Origin: Methylobacterium sp. J-068
GTDB taxonomy: Bacteria; Pseudomonadota; Alphaproteobacteria; Rhizobiales; Beijerinckiaceae
DNA: 64,000 nt
Assembly: GCF_022829445.1 (NCBI RefSeq)
Contig: NZ_JAKSXY010000083.1
Location: 169,338 to 233,337 of the forward strand
Direction: 5' to 3'
The translations under genes were made by a program, and so were the position numbers. Below the pieces are notes generated by a model. That model did no database searches. It was not told the DNA's origin and worked only from the letters and a program-made list of their open reading frames with translations. Shown piece by piece: positions 42,588 to 50,387 of this stretch. Every line of letters begins with the position of its first letter. Position 1 is the stretch's first letter.

Positions 42588-44777
42588 ATGATGCAAGCGG
42601 ATTGGACCTGCCTCGGAACCGAAACGATGAGCGACAGACCGTCGATCGATGAGAACAAGCGGGCCGGCAATACTTTCAGCGCCGCGGACAAGAACAAAGG
42701 TCGATCCGGATCGGCGGTGGATCTCGCGAGTATTCTCTCGACGGACCTGAACGATGCTTTCGCGGAAGGCCGGCGCAACTTTCTCGAACACGGCTTCGGA
42801 GGCTGTCGGGACATCCTCGACTGCTTCGATCGTGCGGTCGCCATCCGCCGGCTCGGAGACGTCGCCCTGGATGCCGACCCGATCGACATCTATTTTTCCG
42901 ATCGAAGCTTCGCCCGTATCAGCCCGAATTTACTCTTCGACGAGCAATGGTATCTCGATACCTACGAAGACGTTCGATATGCGGTCGCGAACGGCAGCAT
43001 CTATTCCGGCTTCGTGCACTTCGTCATCAATGGCGTGCACGAGGGACGCTGTCCGAATCCGACCCTCGATGTCGAATTCGTGCAAATGGACGAGCCATCC
43101 GAACCATCCCAAGTGGATTTCGACGTCGAGGCCTACGTCCAGACCTATCGGATCGTACAGCGTTTCCTGGAATGCTTTCCACTGCTCGACGCGGTGACCT
43201 TCTATAACCTGTATGGCCGTCGTCTCGGGCACACGATTTGGGGCGACCACGACGAGCACCGGAAGATTTCTCACGACCTGATTTCGCACGAATTCGATCA
43301 CGATTATTATTCGTCGCAATACTTGGGCAAGAAAGTCAGCCGCTCGACGGCCCTGCGGCACTACAAGACCCTCGGCATCCGCGAAGGCCACAACCCCAAT
43401 CCGAAATTCGACGAACTCTGGTATCGGACATTCTATACAGACATCAACCAAGCCGTCACGGCGGGCAAGATCGAGTCCGGCTTCCACCACTATCTGACGA
43501 GCGGCCGGCAGGAAGGCCGCAGGCAGGCGCATGATCTGAAATACGCGCTCGAAGCGCGCCTCGCCGGCGTGACGGAGCCGAGGCTCGTGCAACGCGCCGA
43601 GGAGATCGCTCAGCGCATGCAATCCTTGCCGCACCGGATCGTCGCGCAGGGCGAGCCGCGCATCTGGTTCTGCCTGCCGATGCTGAACCCGGACATGAGC
43701 TTCGGTGGCTACAAGGCCGTGTTCGAGCTGATCAAGGCCACGGCCCGCGCGGGCCGTGCCATCGGCATCTTCATCACCGAGGACGCGACCGACGAACTCA
43801 GCTACTTCGCCTATCGTGAGCGCGACCGGGAACTCGTCTCCGTGATCCAGGCGGCGGCTTACGTGAACCGCGTTCGGGGCAAGTACATCCCGATCAGCCC
43901 CAACGATATCTTCGTCGTCTACTCGGTCTGGGACGCCTACATCGTTCAGCCGCTCCTGAAGGTGACGAGAGCCAAGCGGTTTCTCCTGCTGGCCCAGGAG
44001 TTCGAGCCGATCTTCTACGAGTGCGGAGCGACCCGCGCGCTGACGCAGGATGCCTACCAGTTCCCGCACGTCCCGCTCTACAACAGCCGCTTTCTGCAGA
44101 CCTACTTCGCCAAGCACGCGGTCGGCCCGTTCGGCGAGCGGAACGCGCCGCGCGAAGGGAGCGACTACTTCGTCTTCGAGCATGTTCCGACGCGCCTGTC
44201 GGTCGAGGCGCGAGAGGCGGATACCGGGACGCGGACGCTGGCGTTCTACGCGCGCCCCGAGATGCACGCGGCCCGCAACCTGTTCGAGCTCGGATACCTC
44301 GCGTTGCGAAAGCTCTGCAACGAAGGGGTCTTCGACCATCGCTGGCGCTTCGTCGGGCTGGGTGGGTTGCAGGAGGATCACGTCCTGCCGCTGGGCGAAA
44401 AGCACCAGATCGACATGGTGCAGAAGATGCCCTTGGACGAATATGCGCGCTTCATGAACAGCATCGACATCGGCCTGAGCCTGATGTGGGCGCCGCATCC
44501 GAGCGTCGTCCCGTTCGAATTCGCGGCCACCGGCGCGGTCGTGGTCACCAATACCTACGAGAATCGCTCGGCGGAGGAACTCGAGGCGATCTGCCGGAAC
44601 ATCGTTCCCTGCCCGCCGACGCTCGCCGGAATCGAGGCCGCCCTCAGGAGGGCCGTCGCACGGGCCGAGGATCGGGAGACGCGGCAGCGTCAACGGCTCA
44701 TCGGTCCGGACCGAACCTGGAAGGAGACCTTCGCGGGCGACGTCCTCGATCCGATCTTCGCCTCGTTGCAAGCATGA
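42588..44777 (+). CDS. WsaF-like glycosyltransferase with N-terminal EWYL-type repeats
   Basis: The protein has 729 residues. The N-terminal ~330 residues contain repeats of the pattern FDEQWYLDTYEDVRYAVANG then SGFVHFVINGVHEGR, seen again as FDELWYRTFYTDINQAVTAG and SGFHHYLTSGRQEGR. These repeats commonly precede glycosyltransferase domains. From about 360 a GT-B domain resembling the rhamnosyltransferase WsaF follows, with FCLPMLNPDMSFGGYKAVFEL, LLAQEFEPIFYECG and a donor-site segment PSVVPFEFAATGAVVVTNTYE. The start region has GGAG close to tandem ATGs; ATG 42627 is an alternative. It is divergent from the methyl/acyl cluster. Confidence 0.87.
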   Translation: MMQADWTCLGTETMSDRPSIDENKRAGNTFSAADKNKGRSGSAVDLASILSTDLNDAFAEGRRNFLEHGFGGCRDILDCFDRAVAIRRLGDVALDADPIDIYFSDRSFARISPNLLFDEQWYLDTYEDVRYAVANGSIYSGFVHFVINGVHEGRCPNPTLDVEFVQMDEPSEPSQVDFDVEAYVQTYRIVQRFLECFPLLDAVTFYNLYGRRLGHTIWGDHDEHRKISHDLISHEFDHDYYSSQYLGKKVSRSTALRHYKTLGIREGHNPNPKFDELWYRTFYTDINQAVTAGKIESGFHHYLTSGRQEGRRQAHDLKYALEARLAGVTEPRLVQRAEEIAQRMQSLPHRIVAQGEPRIWFCLPMLNPDMSFGGYKAVFELIKATARAGRAIGIFITEDATDELSYFAYRERDRELVSVIQAAAYVNRVRGKYIPISPNDIFVVYSVWDAYIVQPLLKVTRAKRFLLLAQEFEPIFYECGATRALTQDAYQFPHVPLYNSRFLQTYFAKHAVGPFGERNAPREGSDYFVFEHVPTRLSVEAREADTGTRTLAFYARPEMHAARNLFELGYLALRKLCNEGVFDHRWRFVGLGGLQEDHVLPLGEKHQIDMVQKMPLDEYARFMNSIDIGLSLMWAPHPSVVPFEFAATGAVVVTNTYENRSAEELEAICRNIVPCPPTLAGIEAALRRAVARAEDRETRQRQRLIGPDRTWKETFAGDVLDPIFASLQA

Positions 44778-44851
44778 TGCGAACGGGGCGACGCCGCCGC
44801 GCGGCCGTCGTCCCGGCCTGATCGGGCGCTTGGCCTGATCGGGCGTTTGGC

Positions 44852-45166
44852 CTAATCCGGCGCCCGGGCCGACTTCGCCGCGAGGTCGAAGCGCATGGAC
44901 GCCTCTTGCCCGTCGGGGCGGCGCTCCAGCAGCAACAGGTTCTCGGGCGCGAACGCGTCGTCCAAGTTGCCCCACTCGTTCCGGAGCCCGATATTCACGC
45001 GCCCGGCCTCGTCGACCATCACGCCCCGAACCTCGGCCTTGACGCCCGACCAGTCGAACCGCGCCCTGTCGGACGAGCGGATGATCTCGACCGCATCGCC
45101 GATTCGGAACAGGTTGGCCCGGGACACGACATGCGCACTGAGCGGCCGGCTTCTGGTCGTTTCCAT
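44852..45166 (-). CDS. Hypothetical protein, 104 aa
   Basis: The ATG at 45166 has an AGAGGA ribosome site. The protein begins METTRSRPLSAHVVSRANLF and has a small beta-barrel-like middle (RIGDAVEIIRS, VKAEVRGVMVDEAGRVNIGL, DDAFAPENLLLLE) that resembles SH3/KOW-type folds. I do not recognise the family. No signal or membrane segment. It converges on the glycosyltransferase gene. Confidence 0.65.
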   Translation of the reverse strand: METTRSRPLSAHVVSRANLFRIGDAVEIIRSSDRARFDWSGVKAEVRGVMVDEAGRVNIGLRNEWGNLDDAFAPENLLLLERRPDGQEASMRFDLAAKSARAPD

Positions 45167-45658
45167 CACGTGTCCTCTTGGGCGGGTCCTCTCGAGCGAA
45201 GCGCATGCTCCGCCCCTGATCCGCTGACCTGAACTTCGGCTGCGCGCAGACACTCGATCTCGGACCGTGCCTGTCCGGAGACGCGCCCCGGTCCTTAGCA
45301 CAATTCCATTGCGCGCAATGCAGCAGGACTGCGCAGTCCTCATCCTAGCGCCGAATTCCTACCAGATCGTTCAAGCGCGCGGTCGAGACTCGAGCGCGGC
45401 ACCGCATGATCGCGGTCGCGCGGGCGGCCGTCCCCCGCCACCCCGAAAACTGTCGCCGATTGAGCACAGGAGGACGGGGATGCGACCCCGATCCGGCCAT
45501 GTCCCCGCCCACGAGCCACGGAGCTCCGTCATTGTCATCGCGCCGTCACGGGGAAGCATTTCAGGTCTGGGATCACGGCGGGATCGACCCTTCGACGGCG
45601 CCACCGTCGACCGATCCGAGACGCCTCCGATCGAAGACGCTTCCCAGGATCCGCACCG
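45167..45658. other. Upstream region of the Hint-domain protein gene
   Basis: This 492-base interval carries the pair of perfect palindromes at 45307-45340. Several short frames exist but none has a ribosome site. No RNA gene was recognised. Confidence 0.5.
45307..45340. promoter_or_regulatory. Two adjacent perfect palindromes
   Basis: CATTGCGCGCAATG (45307-45320) and AGGACTGCGCAGTCCT (45325-45340) are perfect palindromes separated by four bases. Their centres are about 19 bases apart, close to two helical turns, so dimeric proteins could bind side by side. They lie between two divergent genes (45166 and 45659). Confidence 0.5.
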
Positions 45659-48600
45659 ATGCCGCAGACGATCCCCTCGGGCACCCAATCGAGCACGTCC
45701 ACGGTCGCGACGGCGGACACCTACACCCTGGAAGCCGGCGCCACCCGGACCCAGACCGCCGGCACCGCCTTGCAGGCGACGGTCCCGTCCGGCTCGACCA
45801 CGATCGATATCGAGGGGACCCTGAACGACACGGCGTCGGGCGCGCGCGCCATTCGCGCGGCTCTGGCGAACGGCCAGATCCTCGTCGGCGCGAACGGCTC
45901 GGTGCGCGCCCTCGACGGCGACGCGGTTCAGCAGCAAGCCTTCACGGGCGCGAACGCCGCCGTCACCAGCACGGTGAACCTGACCAATCTCGGCCAGATC
46001 ATCTCCGACACGTCGGTCACGGCGATCACCTCCACGGGCGCGACCCCGCCGAGCGCGGCCTACGCGCTCAACTACAACGCGGCGGTCGGAGCCACGAATG
46101 CGCCCGCCAGCGACGTGACCAGCGGCGGCGTCATCACCAACGGCTCGACGACCAACACGACGGCCCTGATCCAGAGCAACAGCGGCGATGCGATTCGTCT
46201 CGGGGCCCATCAGACGCTCAACAATTACGGCGTCATCCGGGGCGCCGGCCCCGTCAACGATGCGGCGACGAACAACACCTTCAGCAACACGTCGACGACG
46301 CAGCGCTACGACATCTCCCGCGGCGTGCGCATCAACGCCGCGAGCTCGACCAACGACACCATCAACAATTACGGCCTGATCGACGGTGCCCAGCACGGCG
46401 TCGACGTCGGCAACACCGCCGCGACGAACATCGTCGTCAACAACCTCGCGGGCGGCCAGATCATCGGGCGCAACGGGTCCGGCGTCGGCGCCGACACGAC
46501 CGGGACCGATGCGGGCACCGTTCAGGTGACGAATGCGGGTCTGATCCGGGGTGCCTACGCGCCCACCTTCGACCGCGCCGGGCTGGCGACCACCGATGGC
46601 GACGGGGACGGCGTCGACATCGACGGAGGCGCCACGATCGTCAATCTCGCGGGCGGGACCATCGAGGGAACGGGGGCGGGCGGCTACGACAGCAACGGGC
46701 GCCTCAACAACAGCGAGGGCATCTCCATCGGTGGCGGCACCGTCACCAACAGCGGCACGATCCGGGGCGCCACCTACGGCATCGTCGTCAACAACGACTC
46801 GAATGCCGACGGCAGCCGCAGCGGCGTGACCGCGACGCGGATCACCAACGCCTCGACGGGGACGATCACGGGCCAGAACGGCTACGCCATCCGCCTCGAG
46901 AACAAGACGGGCACCGCCGCCGACAACGACACCCTCGTCAATGCCGGCACGATCACCGGCACCGGAACGATTCCGTCCGGCACGGTCCTGCGCCAGGACG
47001 GCCTCGCCGATCCCGGCACGGTCGGCACGCTGGACGGCGTGACCTACACGGCCGCCAATGCCGGCTCCGCCCGGTTCATCCGGGGCGACGGCTCCGCGAT
47101 CCAGACCGGCGAGGGCAATGACACGGTCTCGAATTACGGGACGATCACCGGCAACACGGGACGCGCCCTCAATCTGGAGGGCGGGAACGACACGCTGAAC
47201 CTCTATACCGGCTCCTCGGTGGCCGGGCGCATCGACGGCGGTGCCGGCACGGACACGCTCAACCTGCGCCTCGACGACCGGACGGGCGCCGATGCGGGGC
47301 TCGGCCCCAACAGCGGCGTGACGGCGGGCAGCCTCGCCAACGTCGTCAACGTCGAGGCGCTGTCGGTGCAGGGCGGGACCTGGACCGTGCAGGATTCCCA
47401 GGCCTACACCTCCGGCATCACGGTCGCGGCGAGTGCCGGCCTCACGGTGGGCACGGGCGGCGCGCTGAGCGGCAACGTGGCCAATACCGGCACGCTGACC
47501 TTCGCGCGCACCGGTGATCTGGCGGAGACGGGGACGGTCTCGGGTCAGGGGCGGCTGGTGCAGGCCGGAAGCGGGAACCTCACGCTGTCCGGCGCCAACA
47601 CCTATTCGGGCGGCACCACGATCCAGGCCGGCAGTACGCTGACGCTCGGCGGCGCGGCCACCTACGATGGCACCGGCGCCTTGCAATCCGCCGCCGCCGG
47701 CACGGGCCAGATCGGCTTTTCCAGTTCGGGCGGGGCGACCGGTCGGCTCGTCCTGCCGCTCACCGCCCAGCCGACGAACGGCACATTCTCGAACACGCTG
47801 GCGAATTTCGGCGCCGGCAACGAGATCGCGATCGCCGGCCTGACCAACGCCACGGTCAGCTTCAACAGCACGAATTCCAGCATCACCGTGACGGGCGCGC
47901 GCACGGGCGCCTCCGTGAGCCAGACCTTCAAACTCACCGACCCGCGGGCGACGGGCTTCACGACGCGCGACGACGGGAACGGCGGCACGGTGGTCCTGGT
48001 CTGCTTCACCACGGGCACCGGCATCCGCATCGTGCGGGACGGGATCGCGCAGGACGTGGCCGTCGAGAACCTGATCGTGGGCGACCGGGCGGTGACGGCG
48101 ACGGGGCATGAACGCCCGATCCGCTGGATCGGCCACCGGGATCTCGTCGGGCGGGATATCGACGGGCGCAGTCGCCTTCTGCCGCCTGACCAGCAGCCGA
48201 TCCGCATTCGCACCGGCGCCTTCGGCCCTGACGCCAAAGGCCTTGCGCGCCCCGTGCGCGACCTGCGCCTCTCTCCCGGCCATCCCGTTCTGGTGGGTCA
48301 CGGTCACGGTCACGCGGGCGGCGTGCTCGTGCCGGCGATGTGCCTCGTCAACGGCACCACGATCACCCGGGAATCGGTGACGCGGGTCACCTACTGGCAC
48401 GTCGAACTCGACGCCCACGACATCCTGCTGGCCGAGGGCCTCGCGGCCGAGAGCTACTTGGACTGGGGCGACCGCCCGTTCTTCGACGAAGCCTCCGACC
48501 ACGCCCTGCACAACCCGGACTTCGTGGTGCCGGGGCTGGCCGCCCGGTGCCGCCCGGTGGCCTTGGACGGCCCGCTGGTGGAGGCCGAGCGGGCGCGGCT

Positions 48601-48676
48601 CTCGGCGGTGTTCGCCGGCGAACTCGCCGCCCACTGCGCCTGGGGCGAGGCCTCCGACCTCAGCGCGTGGGCCTGA
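45659..48676 (+). CDS. Large beta-helix (autotransporter-like) protein with C-terminal Hint domain
   Basis: The protein has 1005 residues. Residues 1-770 are Gly/Thr/Asn/Ser-rich with many repeats of the type VTNSGTIRGATYGIVVNN and a passenger-associated repeat NLTLSGANTYSGGTTIQAG (about 640), typical of secreted beta-helix adhesins. At about 782 a Hint domain begins with CFTTGTGIRIV (Cys at the expected splice site), continuing with VENLIVGDRAVTATG, HRPVRWIG-like ERPIRWIG, and LSPGHPVLVGH. There is no N-terminal signal peptide and no autotransporter barrel, so type I or another export route is likely. The Hint domain may cleave the protein. Confidence 0.83.
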   Translation: MPQTIPSGTQSSTSTVATADTYTLEAGATRTQTAGTALQATVPSGSTTIDIEGTLNDTASGARAIRAALANGQILVGANGSVRALDGDAVQQQAFTGANAAVTSTVNLTNLGQIISDTSVTAITSTGATPPSAAYALNYNAAVGATNAPASDVTSGGVITNGSTTNTTALIQSNSGDAIRLGAHQTLNNYGVIRGAGPVNDAATNNTFSNTSTTQRYDISRGVRINAASSTNDTINNYGLIDGAQHGVDVGNTAATNIVVNNLAGGQIIGRNGSGVGADTTGTDAGTVQVTNAGLIRGAYAPTFDRAGLATTDGDGDGVDIDGGATIVNLAGGTIEGTGAGGYDSNGRLNNSEGISIGGGTVTNSGTIRGATYGIVVNNDSNADGSRSGVTATRITNASTGTITGQNGYAIRLENKTGTAADNDTLVNAGTITGTGTIPSGTVLRQDGLADPGTVGTLDGVTYTAANAGSARFIRGDGSAIQTGEGNDTVSNYGTITGNTGRALNLEGGNDTLNLYTGSSVAGRIDGGAGTDTLNLRLDDRTGADAGLGPNSGVTAGSLANVVNVEALSVQGGTWTVQDSQAYTSGITVAASAGLTVGTGGALSGNVANTGTLTFARTGDLAETGTVSGQGRLVQAGSGNLTLSGANTYSGGTTIQAGSTLTLGGAATYDGTGALQSAAAGTGQIGFSSSGGATGRLVLPLTAQPTNGTFSNTLANFGAGNEIAIAGLTNATVSFNSTNSSITVTGARTGASVSQTFKLTDPRATGFTTRDDGNGGTVVLVCFTTGTGIRIVRDGIAQDVAVENLIVGDRAVTATGHERPIRWIGHRDLVGRDIDGRSRLLPPDQQPIRIRTGAFGPDAKGLARPVRDLRLSPGHPVLVGHGHGHAGGVLVPAMCLVNGTTITRESVTRVTYWHVELDAHDILLAEGLAAESYLDWGDRPFFDEASDHALHNPDFVVPGLAARCRPVALDGPLVEAERARLSAVFAGELAAHCAWGEASDLSAWA

Positions 48677-48712
48677 CGCCGGCTTGGGCGGGTACCCATA
48701 CTTCGGCGGGTC

Positions 48713-48982
48713 CTACGGACCCTCGCCGGACCTCCGATGCTCCTCCGCCCCCCCGTGCCTCGAATCCGGCCGTGACAGGCTCCTCGTTCTGGCGGCCTTC
48801 TCACGCGCGAGGGCTCGCAGCGCCTTCGCGTAGAGTTCGCAGGACGAGCCAGGCACGAAGAAGCCGCTGCCCTGCCGCTCCTCGATGCGCTCGGCCAGGG
48901 CGGCCAGACCCGTGGGAGAATGGTCGGGCAGATCCGGAACATAGGGCTTGGGTGGCTTGTACGGGTTGCGATGTCTCGGCAC
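48713..48982 (-). CDS. Hypothetical protein, 89 aa
   Basis: The likely start is GTG at 48982 with a GAGAGGG site six bases upstream. The protein has a Pro/Tyr/Lys-rich beginning (PRHRNPYKPPKPYVPDLPDH), then a helical stretch (GLAALAERIEERQGSGFFVPG) and a basic, charged tail. The family is not recognised. Codon use is similar to neighbours, but the short length leaves doubt. Confidence 0.45.
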   Translation of the reverse strand: MPRHRNPYKPPKPYVPDLPDHSPTGLAALAERIEERQGSGFFVPGSSCELYAKALRALAREKAARTRSLSRPDSRHGGAEEHRRSGEGP

Positions 48983-49347
48983 GGCTTGCCCTCTCTGATC
49001 CTGCCCGGCGGTGCCGCGCATCCGGCGATCGGCTCGCGGGGCGCGATCCCCAGAAAGGATATAACGCGCTCCGGACGCTTATCGATAGGTGAACATTACA
49101 ACCGATAAGAAGCGAGAGCGGCGGCTCCCACGCCGATCCGACCGATCCGTGCGTCGTCGGAACCCCGGAGGCACGTTTGGGCTTCGCTCGGGTGCCACGT
49201 GGCTGAGCGAGACCGTTTCCGCCTCGATCGAGCGGAGGCAGGATCACTGGATCGGTATTCGCACCGCATCCGGGCCGCCGGCTGCCGTTGCCTTCCCGTC
49301 GAAAATTTGATCTGATTTCGAGGGGACGCCTGCCGGAATACTATATC
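48983..49347. other. Interval holding a dispersed repeat
   Basis: Besides the 33-base repeat at 49204 (also at 57187) I see no gene. The 3' part just before the MucR-like gene is less GC-rich and probably contains its promoter. Confidence 0.45.
49204..49236 (+). repeat. Dispersed repeat, copy A
   Basis: A 33-base sequence beginning TGAGCGAGACCGTTTCC and ending AGCGGA matches 57187-57219 at 28 of 33 positions. Both copies can be read as SETVSASI in one frame. Both lie outside genes, which suggests a small interspersed element or protein-gene debris. Confidence 0.5.
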
Positions 49348-49884
49348 ATGAGCGAAAAACTCGGTAACACACCATTCGATCACGTCGAGTTGATTTCCAA
49401 CATCATCTCTTCTTACGCGTCTAACAATATCCTGCTGATGGACGACTTGACGACCTTGATCGTCGGCCTGCACGCCGTCGTCGGCGGCCTCCTCGTCCGT
49501 CGCATGGCCAGCCTTCCCACCACGAAGGCTGTCAGGCCGAGCGCGGCTCAGGTCAGGAAGTCCATCACACCGGACGGCCTCATCAGCTTCGAGGACGGCG
49601 CGTGCTACAAGATCCTGCGTCGGCACCTGACGGCCCGAGGCCTCACACCCGAGACCTACCGGGCGAAGTACGGCCTGTCCGACGATTATCCCATGACCGC
49701 TCCGAGCTACTCGGCACGACGCTCGGAGCTTGCCCGCACCTTCGAGCCTTGGCGGCACTGCCAGCGCTCGCCGACGTCGACGGCCTCGTCCGCGCAGGGC
49801 GAGCGGGAGGCGTCCCCGAAGCCTGAACACGAGATTCCGCCCAGGCGCCGAGGCCGGCCCCGCAAGCTCGTCACGGTGGAATGA
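49348..49884 (+). CDS. MucR/Ros-family transcriptional regulator lacking canonical zinc ligands
   Basis: The protein starts at the ATG at 49348 and has 178 residues. The central domain LISFEDGACYKILRRHLTARGLTPETYRAKYGLSDDYPMTAPSY aligns with MucR. The classic CLED Cys is Ser here, and of the two His only one (RRHL) remains, so zinc coordination is doubtful. A C-terminal RRRGRPRKL is an AT-hook-like element absent from typical MucR. MucR regulators control exopolysaccharide and small RNA genes in rhizobia. Candidate small RNAs begin about 150 bases downstream. Confidence 0.88.
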   Translation: MSEKLGNTPFDHVELISNIISSYASNNILLMDDLTTLIVGLHAVVGGLLVRRMASLPTTKAVRPSAAQVRKSITPDGLISFEDGACYKILRRHLTARGLTPETYRAKYGLSDDYPMTAPSYSARRSELARTFEPWRHCQRSPTSTASSAQGEREASPKPEHEIPPRRRGRPRKLVTVE

Positions 49885-50029
49885 GCCAGACGGGTAGCCG
49901 GCGCGTCCGCCGTTCATGCCTTCGAAAGCGCGCGGAACGGCAACGCCGATGTCGTCGGTGCGGCTCGGCATTTCTGGCATACCAGAGATGCGCGCGCGTC
50001 GGTGGTGTCTCGGCGGGACTCGGATAGAC

Positions 50030-50092
50030 AGGAGGAACGCTTTCCTCCCTAAGCGATCCTTCCCCGCCCGGCGCAAGCCGCGGCGGGTTTTT
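50030..50092 (+). ncRNA. Candidate small RNA 2 (anti-SD loop)
   Basis: A hairpin CGCTT / AAGCG (50038-50055) displays TCCTCCCT in its loop, complementary to Shine-Dalgarno sequences. It is followed by a strong terminator CCCGCC-CGGC-GCAA-GCCG-C-GGCGGG with TTTTT. This matches the cuckoo-type RNAs of alphaproteobacteria, where CCUCCUCCC loops are exposed. The 5' end is not fixed; a longer transcript starting near 49990 is possible. It sits just after the MucR-like regulator gene. Confidence 0.6.
50063..50092 (+). terminator. Intrinsic terminator with GNRA loop
   Basis: CCCGCC pairs with GGCGGG and, inside, CGGC pairs with GCCG around a GCAA tetraloop; TTTTT follows. It belongs to candidate small RNA 2. 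Confidence 0.9.
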
Positions 50093-50160
50093 GTTTCGAT
50101 CCGGCCTGCTTGTCGCTCGGCCGTCATGCGAAGGCTTTCCGACTGGCATACCACGTGCCA

Positions 50161-50232
50161 GGGTGAAGCGTTCCTTCCCAGGAACAATGACGCACACCTT
50201 CACCCGCCCGGTTTCGACCGTGGCGGGTTTTT
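50161..50232 (+). ncRNA. Candidate small RNA 3 (tandem copy)
   Basis: An outer stem GGGTGAAG / CTTCACCC (50161-50168 and 50198-50205) encloses a hairpin GTTCCT-TCCC-AGGAAC. A terminator CCCGCC-CGGT-TTCG-ACCG-T-GGCGGG with TTTTT ends it; the terminator shares its first three C with the outer stem, so the two are alternatives. The terminator plan is the same as in RNA 2, with a UUCG in place of a GCAA loop. That points to duplication with compensatory change. The anti-SD part is CCTTCCC. Confidence 0.55.
50203..50232 (+). terminator. Intrinsic terminator with UUCG loop
   Basis: CCCGCC / GGCGGG with inner CGGT / ACCG around TTCG, then TTTTT. It belongs to candidate small RNA 3. Confidence 0.9.
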
Positions 50233-50323
50233 CTGTCTCGTCGCGGCGTTAAACATCGATCCGTTGACGGCCGCGCTCGAGCGAATCAGACGAGGGCGAG
50301 ACGCGGCGTGTGCGCGCCAGACG

Positions 50324-50355
50324 AAAAACCCCGGCCGCCTGGGCGGGCGACCGGG
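50324..50355 (-). terminator. Intrinsic terminator of the MHS transporter gene
   Basis: On the minus strand CCCGGTCGCC pairs with GGCGGCCGGG (one T-G wobble) around a six-base loop and is followed by GTTTTT. It lies 33 bases past the transporter stop codon. Confidence 0.85.
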
Positions 50356-50387
50356 AATTCGCGGCGGTGGCGGCTCGGCTCGCGAAC

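Larger units (their letters stand above)
49885..50387. other. Interval with two tandem candidate small RNAs
   Basis: This 503-base gap holds two small-RNA candidates with intrinsic terminators on the plus strand and the minus-strand terminator of the transporter gene. The 9-base TGGCATACC occurs at 49975-49983 and at 50144-50152, upstream of each RNA. No protein gene was seen. Confidence 0.6.

Noticed and set aside
45659..48676. Repetitive Gly/Asn/Thr coding sequence as a CRISPR or tandem repeat array
   Set aside because: The repeats are degenerate at DNA level and explained by beta-helix protein repeats; no spaced identical direct repeats exist anywhere in the window.
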